From NCBI GenBank assembly GCA_031002005.1, contig CM061921.1:147965283-148029282 (forward strand): 64,000 nt of DNA, written 5' to 3'. The notes under the pieces were generated by a model. It did not search any database, was not told the origin of the DNA, and saw only the letters and a list, made by a program, of their open reading frames with translations. Origin of the DNA: Vandiemenella viatica. Taxonomy: Eukaryota > Arthropoda > Insecta > Orthoptera > Morabidae. The first letter of the stretch is position 1, and the number at the start of each line of letters is the position of its first letter. A program made the translations under genes and the position numbers. Shown piece by piece: positions 12,463 through 23,718 of this stretch.

Positions 12463-12616
12463 CTACTTGTACCCTACTAAACTAGTGAGCAGGTTACGGA
12501 GCGGGTCAAGCTGAAGGGTACCTGTTGGGGAGGCTTGAAACTCGTGTATCATCTGTGCAATCATTTGTAATATTGCTCTTATAAGCACTGCGTTTGTTGT
12601 TGAAGGGGACATGGAT
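12463..12616 (-). pseudogene. I-like LINE ORF1 (gag-like) 3' end
   Basis: The last 50 or so codons of the frame ending at 12463 (STTNAVLIRAILQMIAQMI, then LDPLRNLLTSL) look like the hydrophobic C-terminus of an I-type ORF1, not reverse transcriptase. The same open frame upstream of about 12617 is clearly LINE-X thumb sequence, so it is an accidental fusion across the insertion junction. ORF1 proteins bind the LINE RNA. The assignment rests on position and composition. Confidence 0.5.
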
Positions 12617-12988
12617 TTTAAGCAGCCTGTTATGATTCTGCAAGTGTCGTTAAGAGCAATGTCTACCTGTTCGGCATGAGTTGAGCTATACCACACAGGA
12701 CAGGCATACTCTGCAGCCGAATAAAATAGTGCTAAGACAGAAGTTCGAATTGTTTCAGGTTGACTACCCCACTGTAATACAGCCAGTTTTATTAGGAGAT
12801 TGTTCCTAGTGGAAACTTTCAGCCTGGAATTCATGCAGTGTTTCCTGAATGTAAGTGATCTGTCAAGGGTCACTCCTACATATTTTGGAGTGTCACGGTG
12901 TTCTAGTTCGACCCCCCCCCCCATGTCACCTTTAACCTATGAGCACCAACAAATACCACTCCTATTACCTTACGAGCTTCGAATCCAT
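12617..12988 (-). mobile_element. LINE-X, thumb segment (internally deleted)
   Basis: The minus strand encodes a LINE thumb region: DTPKYVGVTLDRSLTFRKHC, EYACPVWYSSTHAEQVD and TCRIITGCLK. It joins the 14032-14335 segment exactly once the Helitron is removed: LLNLTQFIED continues as GFEARKVIGVVFV across the junction. The next residues (GAHRLKVTW) jump straight to the thumb, so the catalytic YADD block was lost from LINE-X by an earlier internal deletion of several hundred bases. Confidence 0.75.
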
Positions 12989-13242
12989 CTTATATATATA
13001 TAAATCTCGTGTCACGATGTTTGTCCGGGATGAACTCCGAAACTACATTAACCGATTTTGACGACATTTGGCTTAATGTGTGTAATTTGATCCAACTTAA
13101 ATGATAGGATAGTTTTTATCTCGATTAGTTAACATCAATATTTAATATTGCGAATTACAAAGGGAGGAGGGGGGGGACAAGGAACAGAAAAGAATATAAG
13201 TTAATTCTCGCAGTCGCATATTCACAGCATCAGTTTTTGTGT

Positions 13243-13420
13243 TCTTATATATATAAAAATCTTGCGTCACGAAGTTTGTCCGAGATGAACTCCGAAACTC
13301 CTTAACCGATTTTGGTGCAATTTGACTAACTCTTTGTAATTTGGTCCAACTTAAAAGACGGGATTGTTGTTATCCCCATTATTGACCTCAATATTTATTA
13401 TTGCGAATTAAATGTTCATT
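13243..13420 (+). repeat. Second Helitron 5' end in tandem
   Basis: The sequence from TCTTATATATATAAAAATCT at 13243 repeats the first 170 or so bases of the element (12989-13160) with moderate divergence. Shared blocks are CACGAAGTTTGTCCG, GATGAACTCCGAAACT and AACCGATTTTGG. It could be a tandem insertion of one Helitron into another, or a duplicated promoter end. Confidence 0.7.
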
Positions 13421-13473
13421 AAATGTTTGTCATAGGACAATGGTTTGTAATTATTTGTAACTTCCGTGGGTTG

Positions 13474-13745
13474 AAGTGGCCTGGTGGCTCAGTGGTTAAG
13501 GCGTCGGACTTGAGATCATAAGGATCCCGGTTCGAATCCCTGTCTCCGCGTGGATCTTTAAGCGCACTTAACCCTGCCTTCAACTCTGAACAGCTTGCTG
13601 TGTAATGTGAAGTACGCCAGAACACTTCTGTGGTTCGGATTCCACGTTAAACTGTCAGGATTAGCGGGCTAGGTTAAGATGAAATGCGCAGCCAATAGAA
13701 ACCCTGTCACCAGGTCATTACGACCACATGAAATTACTATTATAG
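13474..13745 (+). repeat. SINE-B copy 1 (tRNA-headed SINE)
   Basis: The head is a clear tRNA relic: A box in TGGTGGCTCAGTGGTTAAGG (13482-13501) and a perfect B box GGTTCGAATCC (13529-13539). The body continues through GCTTGCTGTGTAATGTGAAG and AGAAACCCTGTCACCAGGTC. A second copy with the same body lies at 41506-41790. The body shares nothing obvious with SINE-A. It is not a tRNA gene because no acceptor stem closes. Confidence 0.85.
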
Positions 13746-14031
13746 TTCCTACTGTTAGAAATGTATGGAAGTACATTTTTACGTTATATTGATCCCTCAG
13801 GGGATATTTTCCATTAAGTAAATTGTAATAAAATGTAAATTAAAAAAATTATGTTCGTTTGTCCTTAATTTCAACTCTCCAAAAGTCTTTACTTTTGAAT
13901 TTTTAAATCGACGAAAATGTTTTTGTCTTTATTAGTGAATATTAATTTGACAACATTAGGGAGTTTAGAATAACATTGGTCCAACGTACTATAACTACTG
14001 AGTCACAGCAACGCGTGACCGGGTCAGCTAG

Positions 14032-14335
14032 TCTTCTATAAACTGCGTGAGATTTAGTAGTTGTCCTGTGCTGCTTTTACCCGGGTAAATTCCAGCTTGT
14101 TCAGGAATAAGCAAAGGAACAACTACAGGCAACAGTCGGTTTAAGATAATTCTTTCAAGAAGTTTGTAAAGGTGACATAAAAGTGTAACTGGTCTAAAAT
14201 TCTTTCCTACGGAGTAAAGTTTACTGACAGTTTTACACGGAGTGTCCTGGTAAATGAAAGCTTTCCTAGATTTTATGGCCAGTTTAAGAGCCCCAATAAA
14301 TCCTTGCAGAGACTGAGGAACTCACTATCCTCAGT
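14032..14335 (-). pseudogene. LINE-X reverse transcriptase, fingers segment
   Basis: The minus strand translates to early reverse transcriptase motifs: IYQDTPCKTVSKLYSVG, NFRPVTLLCHLYKLLERII, LLIPEQAGIYPGKSSTGQ and LLNLTQFIED. This order matches Jockey/CR1-type LINEs just before the first catalytic Asp. Homology stops near 14335, taken as the 5' truncation. The rest of the enzyme lies beyond the Helitron, with the palm deleted. Confidence 0.75.
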
Positions 14336-15369
14336 CAACACGTTGACCGCGGAGCCACCAGACCTGTCACACGTGAAGAAAACATTAAAGTCTGATACTG
14401 CATACAAGTTTTCAGTTACGATAATAAGGTTAATATCTCAATAAGGTGTATTTAAAAATAATAGTCCCTGTAATCTCATATTTATTCTAATTATTAATTT
14501 AATGTTTAATTAGCTAACGAACAGTCTCAATAAATTTAATTCACACAGACAAATGAAAAACAAAACATTCCTGAACTATGATAACTTCGGTAGATCATGA
14601 AGGAAATATCTCTGGAGGCATTACTGGGTCCTAAATTGTGAACATCACATTGTTTACGATTAACACTTTTCATCTCTTTAACATTACAACAATGCCGTTT
14701 ACATCAGCAAAGGCTTACTTCTCCCACACTGAGCAAACATACTCATACTCCTCCCGTGTTGGATTCGAAAGGAATCCGCTCGATATCTTCTCTGATCAAC
14801 TGGACGCTGGTCGTGCCTCTGAGTGTCTCGTCCACACGATACTGACTGATTCTTCATCTAAATCTCTGTGTCCTTAAATATGCCACCATCCGGAGACCCC
14901 AGTGGCTGCCTAACCCTCCAATCTATTCACCAGCTCTCTCGCGCAGGATACAGCAGTGTCCTCTCCCTTCTTCACAGCATGCCGTCTACACCACTTGGGG
15001 AGGTCCCGGGGACAGATGATCTGAGGTCACTCACAGCAACAGAATGTATAGAGTCCCGCTACTCATCACTTGTGTGGTCTCGGAATACTTAACACTTGCC
15101 CAGATCTTCGTTTTAATACTTTTCTCTCAATTCTATACAATAAAATTCTTAAACCGGATATTTATTTCTGGTTTAAAAATCACCTTTCAACCTTCGCCTT
15201 TATTGATGTGGCATTATATGAAACCGACTTTTAATGACTTCTGCTAGATGTCAATGAGCAAGTATGTAAAGATTGTTTGAACTGCACTAGAAAGCAATTA
15301 AAATATTTGTACTATCTGTCCAAATCACGGGTGCAACATCTGAGCGAAATAATTCAAACCGCTGTAATA
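14336..15369. other. Anonymous DNA
   Basis: There are open frames of 60-80 codons on the plus strand at 14638-15092, but they lack domains and do not link into one product. I do not call a gene. Confidence 0.45.
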
Positions 15370-15374
15370 ATAAT

Positions 15375-15905
15375 CTACACTGACAAGCCAAAAGTCGTGA
15401 AACAACGCTTTAATAATGCATGGTGTCCTTCTTTAGCTGGGCAAAACGTAACAACTCGGCGTGGTATGGATTCAACTAGCCGGTGGAAGTCTCCAGGAAG
15501 TATCCATATACATGCTGTTTCGACAGCCTCCCATAATTACACAGTTGCGATATCATCTCGTACTCGTGAATGAAGGGATCTGTCAATAATATCCCAAATA
15601 CGCTCCACGGCGATTGAGATGGGCAAAACATGTGCCGAAATTGTCCAGAACTTTCCTCAAACGAATCGTACATAATCTTCGAACGTTGCGATGGTGCATT
15701 GTCATTCTGGTACTTCCAACTGTTTTTCTTCGTGGTAGAAGCTGCAATATGTTAACAAAGTGGCTGATTATAGCGATGTTTTACCATGAACCGCTTCAGG
15801 ATTCAATCAGTTCCATGAAAAAACATCCCACATAATTATAGACCCCGTGTTAGTATTCGTAATTTTTTGCTGACAAGTCAAATCCATGGCTTCATTGTGT
15901 TTGTG
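15375..15905 (-). pseudogene. Tc1-like transposase C-terminal remnant
   Basis: On the minus strand the translation runs from the DN-type catalytic region through KIVYDSFEESSGQFRHM and a SPWSVFGILLTDPF block. These correspond to the conserved C-terminal half of Tc1-like transposases (usually W..SGQF..M.WP..SPD.NPIEH.WD), with the third acidic residue region decayed. The DNA starts with TACACTGACAAGCCAAAAGT, resembling an inverted terminus of such elements, and GCTGACAAGTCAAATCC near 15870 may be part of the other end. It is heavily degraded. Confidence 0.6.
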
Positions 15906-16059
15906 TCACATCCGAATCCAACAATCCACGAGTACCAACTGGAAACGTGACTCTTAGTACGAAGTTAACTTCTTCCAGTAATGCTGAACCCAATATAAGT
16001 AAAACGGATTACCTGGCGCTTAGGAGGGACTGCTGCGAGCGGGGACTCCTCAAATTTTC

Positions 16060-17760
16060 ATTCTTTCATCCCCTCACAGACCCACCCAGTATCCACCTCC
16101 AGCGAAAACCTCCACCAGAGAGAAGACCCGAAAGAACTACCCGCCATTACAGCGGGGACGGTGAACAAGGCGCGTTACGCCACTCATTAAGCGTGCCCGC
16201 GGGGCGGCACGCGGAACCTGCGCCCGCCGCGAACCAGGCCGAAGACCCAAAACCTGGCCGTATAGCTTAAGCATCTCTGCTACTCCCGCGTGAGCTAGGT
16301 CCAACCCACCCCAAGGGGCAAGGCGGAAGCCGCAGCGACCGAGCAACAACGCGGGCCTGCCCTTGGCGCATGTTCCCCAGCACCCGACCGACAGACCGAA
16401 CGCCGCCAGCCGGCAAAAGGGTACCGCACTAGGAGCAAGATCCTACTGCGGGTCCCCCACTAGGAGCAAGCTCCTACTACATGTTCGCCCACACCAACCA
16501 TCAGCATATTGCATCTCTGAAAGGCTCCGGTTCCCACACATTCATCCAAGCTTCGCAGAGCTCCGTCGTACTTCACGACCGCGCTGAAGCGCTCCACCTG
16601 GGTCAGATGTTCGGACCCGTGCACTACCAGTCCACACATATTAGAGGGCCTATTTTGGCAGCATATAGCTCAATACCGGCGACAAGGGGAACCGAAAGTT
16701 CCTTGATCACTGATCACCGGTCCCAGCGAGGGTCAATCTGTACAATATGAAGACGACCCCGGCCTTTGCCAGATCGCGCCAGCTTACCGGCACTATCCAT
16801 CGCCTCCCATCAGTGCCGCGTCACCTCCCTGCACCTTAGTTCTTACCGCCGTGAGCAGCAAAAGAGGGACACGCCCTCTAATCCGCATCCATCGGTCTTA
16901 CCACCTAGGCGTTGGCAAAGAGTGCTACCGGCGGGAGGGCTGGACCACTTCACTCCACTACGACCCCGGTCTTCCGAGGAAAAGGATATACTGGTCCGTT
17001 GTTTGGTCCACACCGGCGGCAGGGGGAACCAGTTCACCTGATCACCGACGCCCACCTCGGTAGCAGCCGCACCCGAAAACCGGAATGCGACCCCACTTTC
17101 TGGCGGCAGGCGCTGGCTTGAGTGAAGCCATTCTGCACGGCACACACTCAACTACCTGAATTCCGTATGGCGTTAAGTCGGAATAGTCAAGGCGTCGGTG
17201 CATTCCCGGCGGCAGGGTGCACCGCATCCATGAATGTCACCCAGTGTTACCTGGGGAGACTCCTGGTACTCCTTGGCCTATGCAAAACTACCTCACCAAT
17301 TTCTTGGTGCAGTCTCCACGCCGAGCTTGGGGTCCCGGGTTCACCATTCCCGTATCCAGACCCCCCGGAGGCGAGGGAGTCCGGACCACTGGGTTCATCT
17401 GGCGCCCTAAGAAGCTCATTGCGATCATGTCGTTCGTTGGATCATCTTGCGCATCGCCCCTGGCCACCTCATCAGCGCTAGGATCAATCCTCGGAGGTAC
17501 CAGAGCAGAGTCTACCAACCCCCTAGAGAACCATACCAGAACTACCTTGCCACCCAGCAGCCACTCCCGCCTCGAAATTGGAACTCAGAAGAATCACCCC
17601 CCCTCCGCCATATCCGTTGGAGGGAGGGTACGGACTCTCGGAAGAAACATCTTTAGCCACCCTTGCGTTGGCCAACGGGGAACCTCGTGGTGGCGACGCT
17701 GTCATGGCAGCGAGTTCAGGTGATGCACCGACGCTGATGCTGTAAGGTACTCGAATCGGT
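16060..17760. other. GC-rich block of unknown nature
   Basis: About 1.7 kb is far richer in G+C and CpG than any neighbour, with long overlapping open frames on both strands that come from base composition. It contains two copies, 31 bases apart, of CACTAGGAGCAAG-TCCTACT (16427 and 16458), and variants of GGCAGGGGGAACC and CCGGCGACAAGGGGAACC. A plus-strand frame from an ATG near 17427 (MSFVGSSCASPLATSS) could be an ORF1 start after a LINE 5' UTR, but I recognise no domain. Confidence 0.4.
16427..16478 (+). repeat. Two hairpin repeats, period 31
   Basis: CACTAGGAGCAAG[A/C]TCCTACT occurs at 16427-16447 and 16458-16478. In each unit AGGAG pairs with CTCCT around CAAG (perfectly in the second unit), so each can form a small stem-loop. 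Function unknown. Confidence 0.6.
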
Positions 17761-18151
17761 TTTCCGTTGCGATTTCCCTTCAACGTCAAATGCTGCCAGA
17801 CCACTCAGACGTCTCTGGTGTGTCCTTTACTGACTGTGGCTGACAGTTCATACCGTTTCTTTGTCTCAGCATCGGCGTATCTGCTCATCCATTGCAAGTC
17901 TTGATCAATGGGCATGCATATCCGACAACTGCTATGCCTTGGTCCGGAGGTAATACTGCAAATGGGATCCTCTCGGTACATCCTAGAGAGAGCGTGGAAT
18001 CTTAAATTTCTCAACAGTTTCGAAATCTTATGCTCCATGCGTTGGACTTCAACTGCCTCTCCGCAATGAAACTCGGTTAATTTTCGTCTGGTAGTCATTA
18101 TAACGTCTGTAAACATGTCACTCGACAATCATGAGGTCATCTGACAGCCTA
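17761..18151. other. No recognised feature
   Basis: A 107-codon minus-strand frame (18128-17805) covers this stretch but shows no domain I recognise. It lies between the GC-rich block and the mariner remnant. I leave it uncalled. Confidence 0.4.
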
Positions 18152-19204
<1,053 letters not shown>

Positions 19205-19400
19205 ATTTTTTTTTAATGGCTTTACGCCTCATTGACGTCGAGGTCATTACAGGCGGGAGAGGACTGAGGGTAAGGAATTCGGCCATGGCGGTTTCTAGGA
19301 ACCATCCTGGCATAACCGGGAGAGTTTTAAGACACAATGAAATGCGGAAATCTATTTGGCCGGACGGGGATTTAAAACTTCGTCTTCCCAGAAACTTACC
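19205..19400 (-). repeat. SINE-A copy 4, diverged
   Basis: The minus-strand copy has its A-tail as T at 19206-19214, the 3' domain (GGCTTTACGCCTCATTGACG) and AATTCGGCCATGGCGGTTTC. The body is interrupted and the head decays near GGGGATTTAAAACTTCGTC, where the B box should be. Confidence 0.8.
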
Positions 19401-20552
19401 TCCCCATAAGCAGGGCTTTGTGCCCGTTTGCAGCCCCTCATGGACTTGACGTATCCCGATAATGATGAGAAGCCACAGAAATATAATTCAACACATCACG
19501 CGGCCTATAATGCGTGGTTGGTTTGGGGAGTAATTTAGACAATTCTATCACATGATCTGTCTACCAAATATAAGATACCTGGAGCATATTTGCGACGTGA
19601 TTAGCATAGCCGTTCGTGCACGAGGTCTAGCACCTACCTCAACCAGGCAATAGAGACAGCATAGCTACAGACACAAGCGTGGTCTTCCACCGACTAGATT
19701 AGTCCATGCCACGTAAGTTTCCGCACTGCACCAAACTTAACAAGTCCCATACGCTATTAGGGTGGTATCATATACATTTGGCATGCAACTGCACGGAAGA
19801 TGTGAACACTACACCGTATGTCTCTTCGATTCTGCAATGTTATGACTGTATATGAGTAACAGCTTGCAATACCGCAGCAAACAAAGATGCTTTGGTGCAT
19901 ATAGCTATAAAATCGATTTCGTTCACAATCCCTCCAGATGTGTGTGCTGCTCCGTTGTTTACAATGTTACCCAGCATAAAGGACCCATAATGGTGAATAT
20001 ATAAAGAAAATTAAGGACGAATTTGAGAATTGCGATAGCTTGCTTCGTAGTGTGAAGGTAAGTTTGTTGAACATTTCGTATAGTTAGGTATGTTTAAATA
20101 AATGACGTAATTGCAATTTATTACTTTTTTTCTCATTTCTGGAAACCTAAGCCAACGAAGTCTTCTGTCTTTTCATACGCTAATTTCGCCGCGGGAAAGA
20201 GAAGATCTTTCCATTTTCTTTGGCACCAACACCGCCCTATAAAATATTAATTATCAGTGCAATACATCGTTGACAGTCTCTAAATATGTCTCAGGAGCGG
20301 TATCTCGCTATGTGCTCTCATGATGCTAATTGTCATTTCACCGGCGAATACATAGCACTTTGCCACAAGGTTTCCAAACAAATGTTTTTCGTGGACTCCG
20401 CAGTTCACCATCTGCCTACTACTGAATTGACTCTGACACTCAATCACAAACTGTTGAACATGAGCTGCCAAATGTTTACTTCTGCATCTTATGATGTCTT
20501 TACTAACGCCTCCATTCTATATCCAAGATCTGAGTAGTGCGTCTTCTCACTA
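19401..20552. other. Anonymous DNA
   Basis: There is no supported gene. An 83-codon plus-strand frame at 20286-20537 has no recognised domain. Confidence 0.45.
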
Positions 20553-20949
20553 AGGAGCGTCCATAAACTACGTAGCACAATGTTGGCCTCCTCTGAACCC
20601 CTCCTCCACCCCCCACGTAGTCTGACGTGGCCTTTGCTACTACACCCCCCTCCCTTTCCGCGTGACACGTAGCTTTTAACCCTATTGATTCCGGAAGCAT
20701 TTTGTACTGTTTTCTCTTGTCAGACTATCGTAAACCACATATGGCGATAGTTAAATGACGGAAATTAATATTCACATGCTGTTGCGTGTTCTGTACCTTA
20801 TTTTAACTGTAACAAATAATATATGATATGAATTAAAAACTACGTGGCTTGGTTCCGGAAACACCCCTCCCCCCACGTACCACAGCGTAGCTTACTCCCC
20901 ATCATCTCTCCTCCCCCTACACCGAGTCACGTAGTTTATGGACGCTCCC
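20553..20949 (+). mobile_element. Harbinger-like MITE copy 1
   Basis: About 400 bases are bounded by inverted ends: GGAGCGTCCATAAACTACGT on the left and ACGTAGTTTATGGACGCTCC on the right. CACGTAG motifs repeat in the subterminal regions. The AT-rich middle has no coding. The same element lies in opposite orientation at 51606-51969, where a TTA duplication flanks it. Here the flanks are TAA and CAA, perhaps a mutated 3-bp duplication. The 3-bp target suggests PIF/Harbinger, without a transposase to prove it. Confidence 0.75.
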
Positions 20950-21289
20950 CAATTCTTGAGCAACTACACCACTATCAGTACGCCGACTCCCTGTTGGGAG
21001 GGCACATTTATGGCCTGTGATTTCCAGGTTAATAGACTGCCCCTAGTTCGGTGAGGAAACCAAATATTTCGTATGAAAGATGGTAGAAATATTCGTGTAT
21101 ACTTACAACTCAATTCCTGATTTAAACTAAAATTTCACTGTCATGAACTTCCTCGCTGCAATGAACTGGCCTTGTATACCTCTTTCTGGTGGATCCAATC
21201 AACCTTCGATTTAGTTTCGTGTCGTACTATAATGCCAGCTGCCAAGGGGCACGAATAACATATAAAAATAGTACAAGGAGTGTAGTAAT
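20950..21289. other. No recognised feature
   Basis: This lies between the MITE and the CR1-B fragment. Nothing identifiable. Confidence 0.5.
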
Positions 21290-21962
21290 TTGTTATGGAA
21301 TGAACATGTTTAGAAGGTAATTGGCACAGCAAACCATATGCTCCGTTTCCTAGGTAGTAATTTAAAACAGTGTACGCTGGAGTTAAATCGACTGCGTACA
21401 AAGCAATAGTGCGACCTCACTTGGAATATTCTTCTTCTGTGTGGGTATCCCAGCAAAAGATAATAAAAGATAATAAGAGACGACCGATTCGTGACAGGTA
21501 GAAGCAGCTGGAGAGAAAGCCTAAGTGAGATGTTGAAGAGTTATGTTGGAAAGACCTGGGACACCGTGGGCTTGCTCTTGTGAGAAGCTAATTGGGAAGT
21601 ACATGACAAATTCATTTCAATGAGACATAAAACTAATTTTATTACCAGCAACAATCATGTTCATAAATGGCGGAGAAGATAAAATAAGAGAATTTATGGC
21701 CAGGCCTGATTCTTTTGTTTACTCGTCCCCCCCCCCCCCGAACGATAAGGGAATGGAATATGGAGGATATATCCAGCGAGAAAACCTAGGATCCGACACA
21801 GACAAGAACCACCCCGTCATCCTGATCTGGGATTTGCTGTTTTCCTAAATCACTCCAGGCGAATATTGGGATGCATATAAATATGCACACTTGGACAGGT
21901 GCAGTGCACCTTTCCGCCGCACATTTTGTAGTGAATCGCGAAGTAATAGTAATAGTAAGACT
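21290..21962 (+). mobile_element. CR1-B LINE 3' fragment (copy 2)
   Basis: This plus-strand copy is 5'-truncated. It aligns in order with the CR1-B thumb and 3' UTR: the RPHLEYCGSVWG-equivalent near 21410, the CGACCGATTCGTGACAGGTA block at 21481, the GGCCAGGCCTGATTC block near 21700, then the UTR (ATCCTGATCTGGGATTTG, TCACTCCAGGCGAAT) and the tail (AGTAAT)n at 21945-21957. Frameshifts and a 12-base C-run at 21728 break the protein. It is more diverged than the copies at 28.6-34.1 kb. Confidence 0.8.
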
Positions 21963-22590
21963 AACTGCTCTGCGTCCAATATGTCTCTTTGCGTCTGCCT
22001 ACTTCTTGCACGCATAACCCAACATGAAAAAAAACATAATGTTTCATACGACGCCTCAAATCACATGTTCAGAAAGCAAATCATAAAATACATAATCTAA
22101 GAGAACACACCGACAAATACTCAAATATGCAACAGTTTCCACGGCGTTTCAATCAATACCCCACATCACTGATGGAATGGAATCAATACCCGCCACAACA
22201 CCAACGTAGGACTAACAGCGTAAGAATGAAACACTTTTTGATCAAGAACCTAATAGTCGCACCCTTCACAATAACAACTCCATCCACGTTCGCGGACGTT
22301 CATTCTTTATCCAACAATATAAGATTAAAAATGAATAAATTACTTACTGTGTTACCTACTTTTGATGGTGTCTACGGTTAAGAACTTCATACAGTGAAGA
22401 GCTGGCCGCTTAAATCGTTATACAGAGTGTCATATGATTTGTGATTCTGTTGTTTCTGGAAGCTACCTTAAGGTGACAGAGTATGTCTAATTACATGGAT
22501 TTGTCGTGCTGAGAAACGATGAAAAAGATAGCTTGTTAAAGGAATTAAGTAAATAATAGACTATGGCAGCATCTGTCTCAATTACAAACC
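21963..22590. other. Anonymous DNA
   Basis: There is no domain or known repeat. Short frames only. Confidence 0.5.
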
Positions 22591-22763
22591 CGCCAGTGTG
22601 GTTGCGCTAAATAAGGCGCCATACGCCGGGTTAGACAACGTGGGTCAGGTTCAAATACAGGATCCAGCGTACCAACCATTTAAAAGCGGTTTCCCGCAAT
22701 CAACTATTTAGCAAATGCTGGGTTGCCCCCGTCTCCACGTGATAAATAACATTTAAAAAAAAA
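22591..22763 (+). repeat. SINE-C (tRNA-headed SINE)
   Basis: CGCCAGTGTGGTTGCGCTAA and AAGGCGCCATACGCCGGG form a degraded tRNA-like head. GGTTCAAATAC at 22649-22659 sits at the B-box position. A short body (CAATCAACTATTTAGCAAAT, GCTGGGTTGCC) follows and ends in A9 at 22755-22763. Head plus body plus A-tail supports a SINE distinct from SINE-A and SINE-B. One copy only in this window. Confidence 0.6.
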
Positions 22764-23718
22764 TGCAGTACGCGCCTTTCATCTTCTACCGCCCGGCGGT
22801 GGGTCGAGGCGCGCCGTCGCTGCTAACATATGAGGCAAAGATGTCAGGCGTTCCCTAGCACGCGCCAAGGGACGCGCCGTGGTAACGAGCCTTTACGCAG
22901 ACAGATGGCACACTTAAGCCTCCTGATCAAAATAAAATCCCCAACAAGCCGGAAAATGCGGGGATAGACACTCCGTCACCATAGCATGTCGAACAACCTG
23001 CGTCGGTTTATCTGCACTGAAAGCCTTAGGCTGAGAACAAAAATTTAAAAAATGCAATAACGCAGACATACAAATACTAGTAATATCTATTCGAGAAACC
23101 TCAGATATTGGTGATAGATAAGACTCGCCTAATTTAACGCTCAAAACTCGTATTACAGAATAAAACGAGAAAATCAAAATCACATTGGTGATCTGCTACT
23201 GGGTATTTTTTAAGACGAAGATCTGATACTGTTGAATGATGACTCTTCAAACAGAACAAGTTGACGGACTCAGGATCTGCTATAAGTTTTATTGTTAGTT
23301 TTGGGTTCTTCCAAGCGGTACTGGACGTTGTATAGGGCTAACAACATCTGATGGATTCCAACTATTTCTCAATTACTGTATAATTCTCATGCGGAGACGA
23401 TGAGCCATTCTGAATTTACTCGTTCTGCAGTTTGAGTACTGAAAATTCACATTGAATGTCTAACCGCATTCCTGCTGAAGATATTTTAACTGTTTACAAC
23501 AAGCTGATCCAGTGCTACGAAGATAGTTCCTATCATTCGTAACAATACAACGCAACAAAATTATATTGTCCTCCGAAATATATAAGTTAGAAGGTCATCA
23601 AAAGTGAAACGGGCCATTTGTAAGAATATCCGTTCATACCGGTGATAACTTAGGCCCACTTTGCGATCACTCAACACGTCCGAGCTGTCAGCTTAGACGA
23701 ATTTTGTTTAATATAACT
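22764..23718. other. Anonymous DNA
   Basis: A GC-richer patch (22780-22900) follows SINE-C, then AT-rich sequence. I see no gene; an 89-codon minus-strand frame at 22914-23183 has no recognised domain. Confidence 0.45.

Larger units (their letters stand above)
8413..12616 (-). mobile_element. I-like LINE (copy 1), inserted in LINE-X
   Basis: This minus-strand non-LTR retrotransposon is 5'-truncated within ORF1 and ends in a 25-base poly(A), seen as T at 8413-8437. It contains the end of a gag-like ORF1, an AP endonuclease, a reverse transcriptase with YVDD, and a ribonuclease H domain followed by a cysteine/histidine motif. The endonuclease-RT-RNase H order points to the I group of clades. 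It interrupts LINE-X between the GCLK motif and the C-terminal domain. Multiple frameshifts show it is dead. Confidence 0.85.
12989..14031 (+). mobile_element. Non-autonomous Helitron
   Basis: The element starts TCTTATATATATATAAATCT and ends GGGTCAGCTAG, giving the 5'-TC and 3'-CTAG ends of Helitrons, with GC-rich ACGCGTGACCGGG just before the terminus. It sits between A (12988) and T (14032) with no target duplication, as expected. Removing it restores the LINE-X frame exactly. It encodes no Rep/helicase. A second, tandem copy of the 5' end begins at 13243, and a SINE-B lies inside at 13474-13745. Confidence 0.8.

Noticed and set aside
13474..13545. A tRNA gene
   Set aside because: A and B boxes are good but the acceptor stem does not close, and the body repeats at 41.5 kb, so it is a SINE head.
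14638..15092. Overlapping plus-strand frames as a gene
   Set aside because: Short, in different frames, no domain and no linking splice signals.
17217..17723. 168-codon frame in the GC-rich block as a gene
   Set aside because: Frames are open on both strands because of base composition; no domain recognised.
21757..21870. An additional SINE-A copy
   Set aside because: The resemblance comes from the domain shared with the CR1-B 3' UTR; the flanking sequence is CR1-B on both sides and no tRNA head is present.
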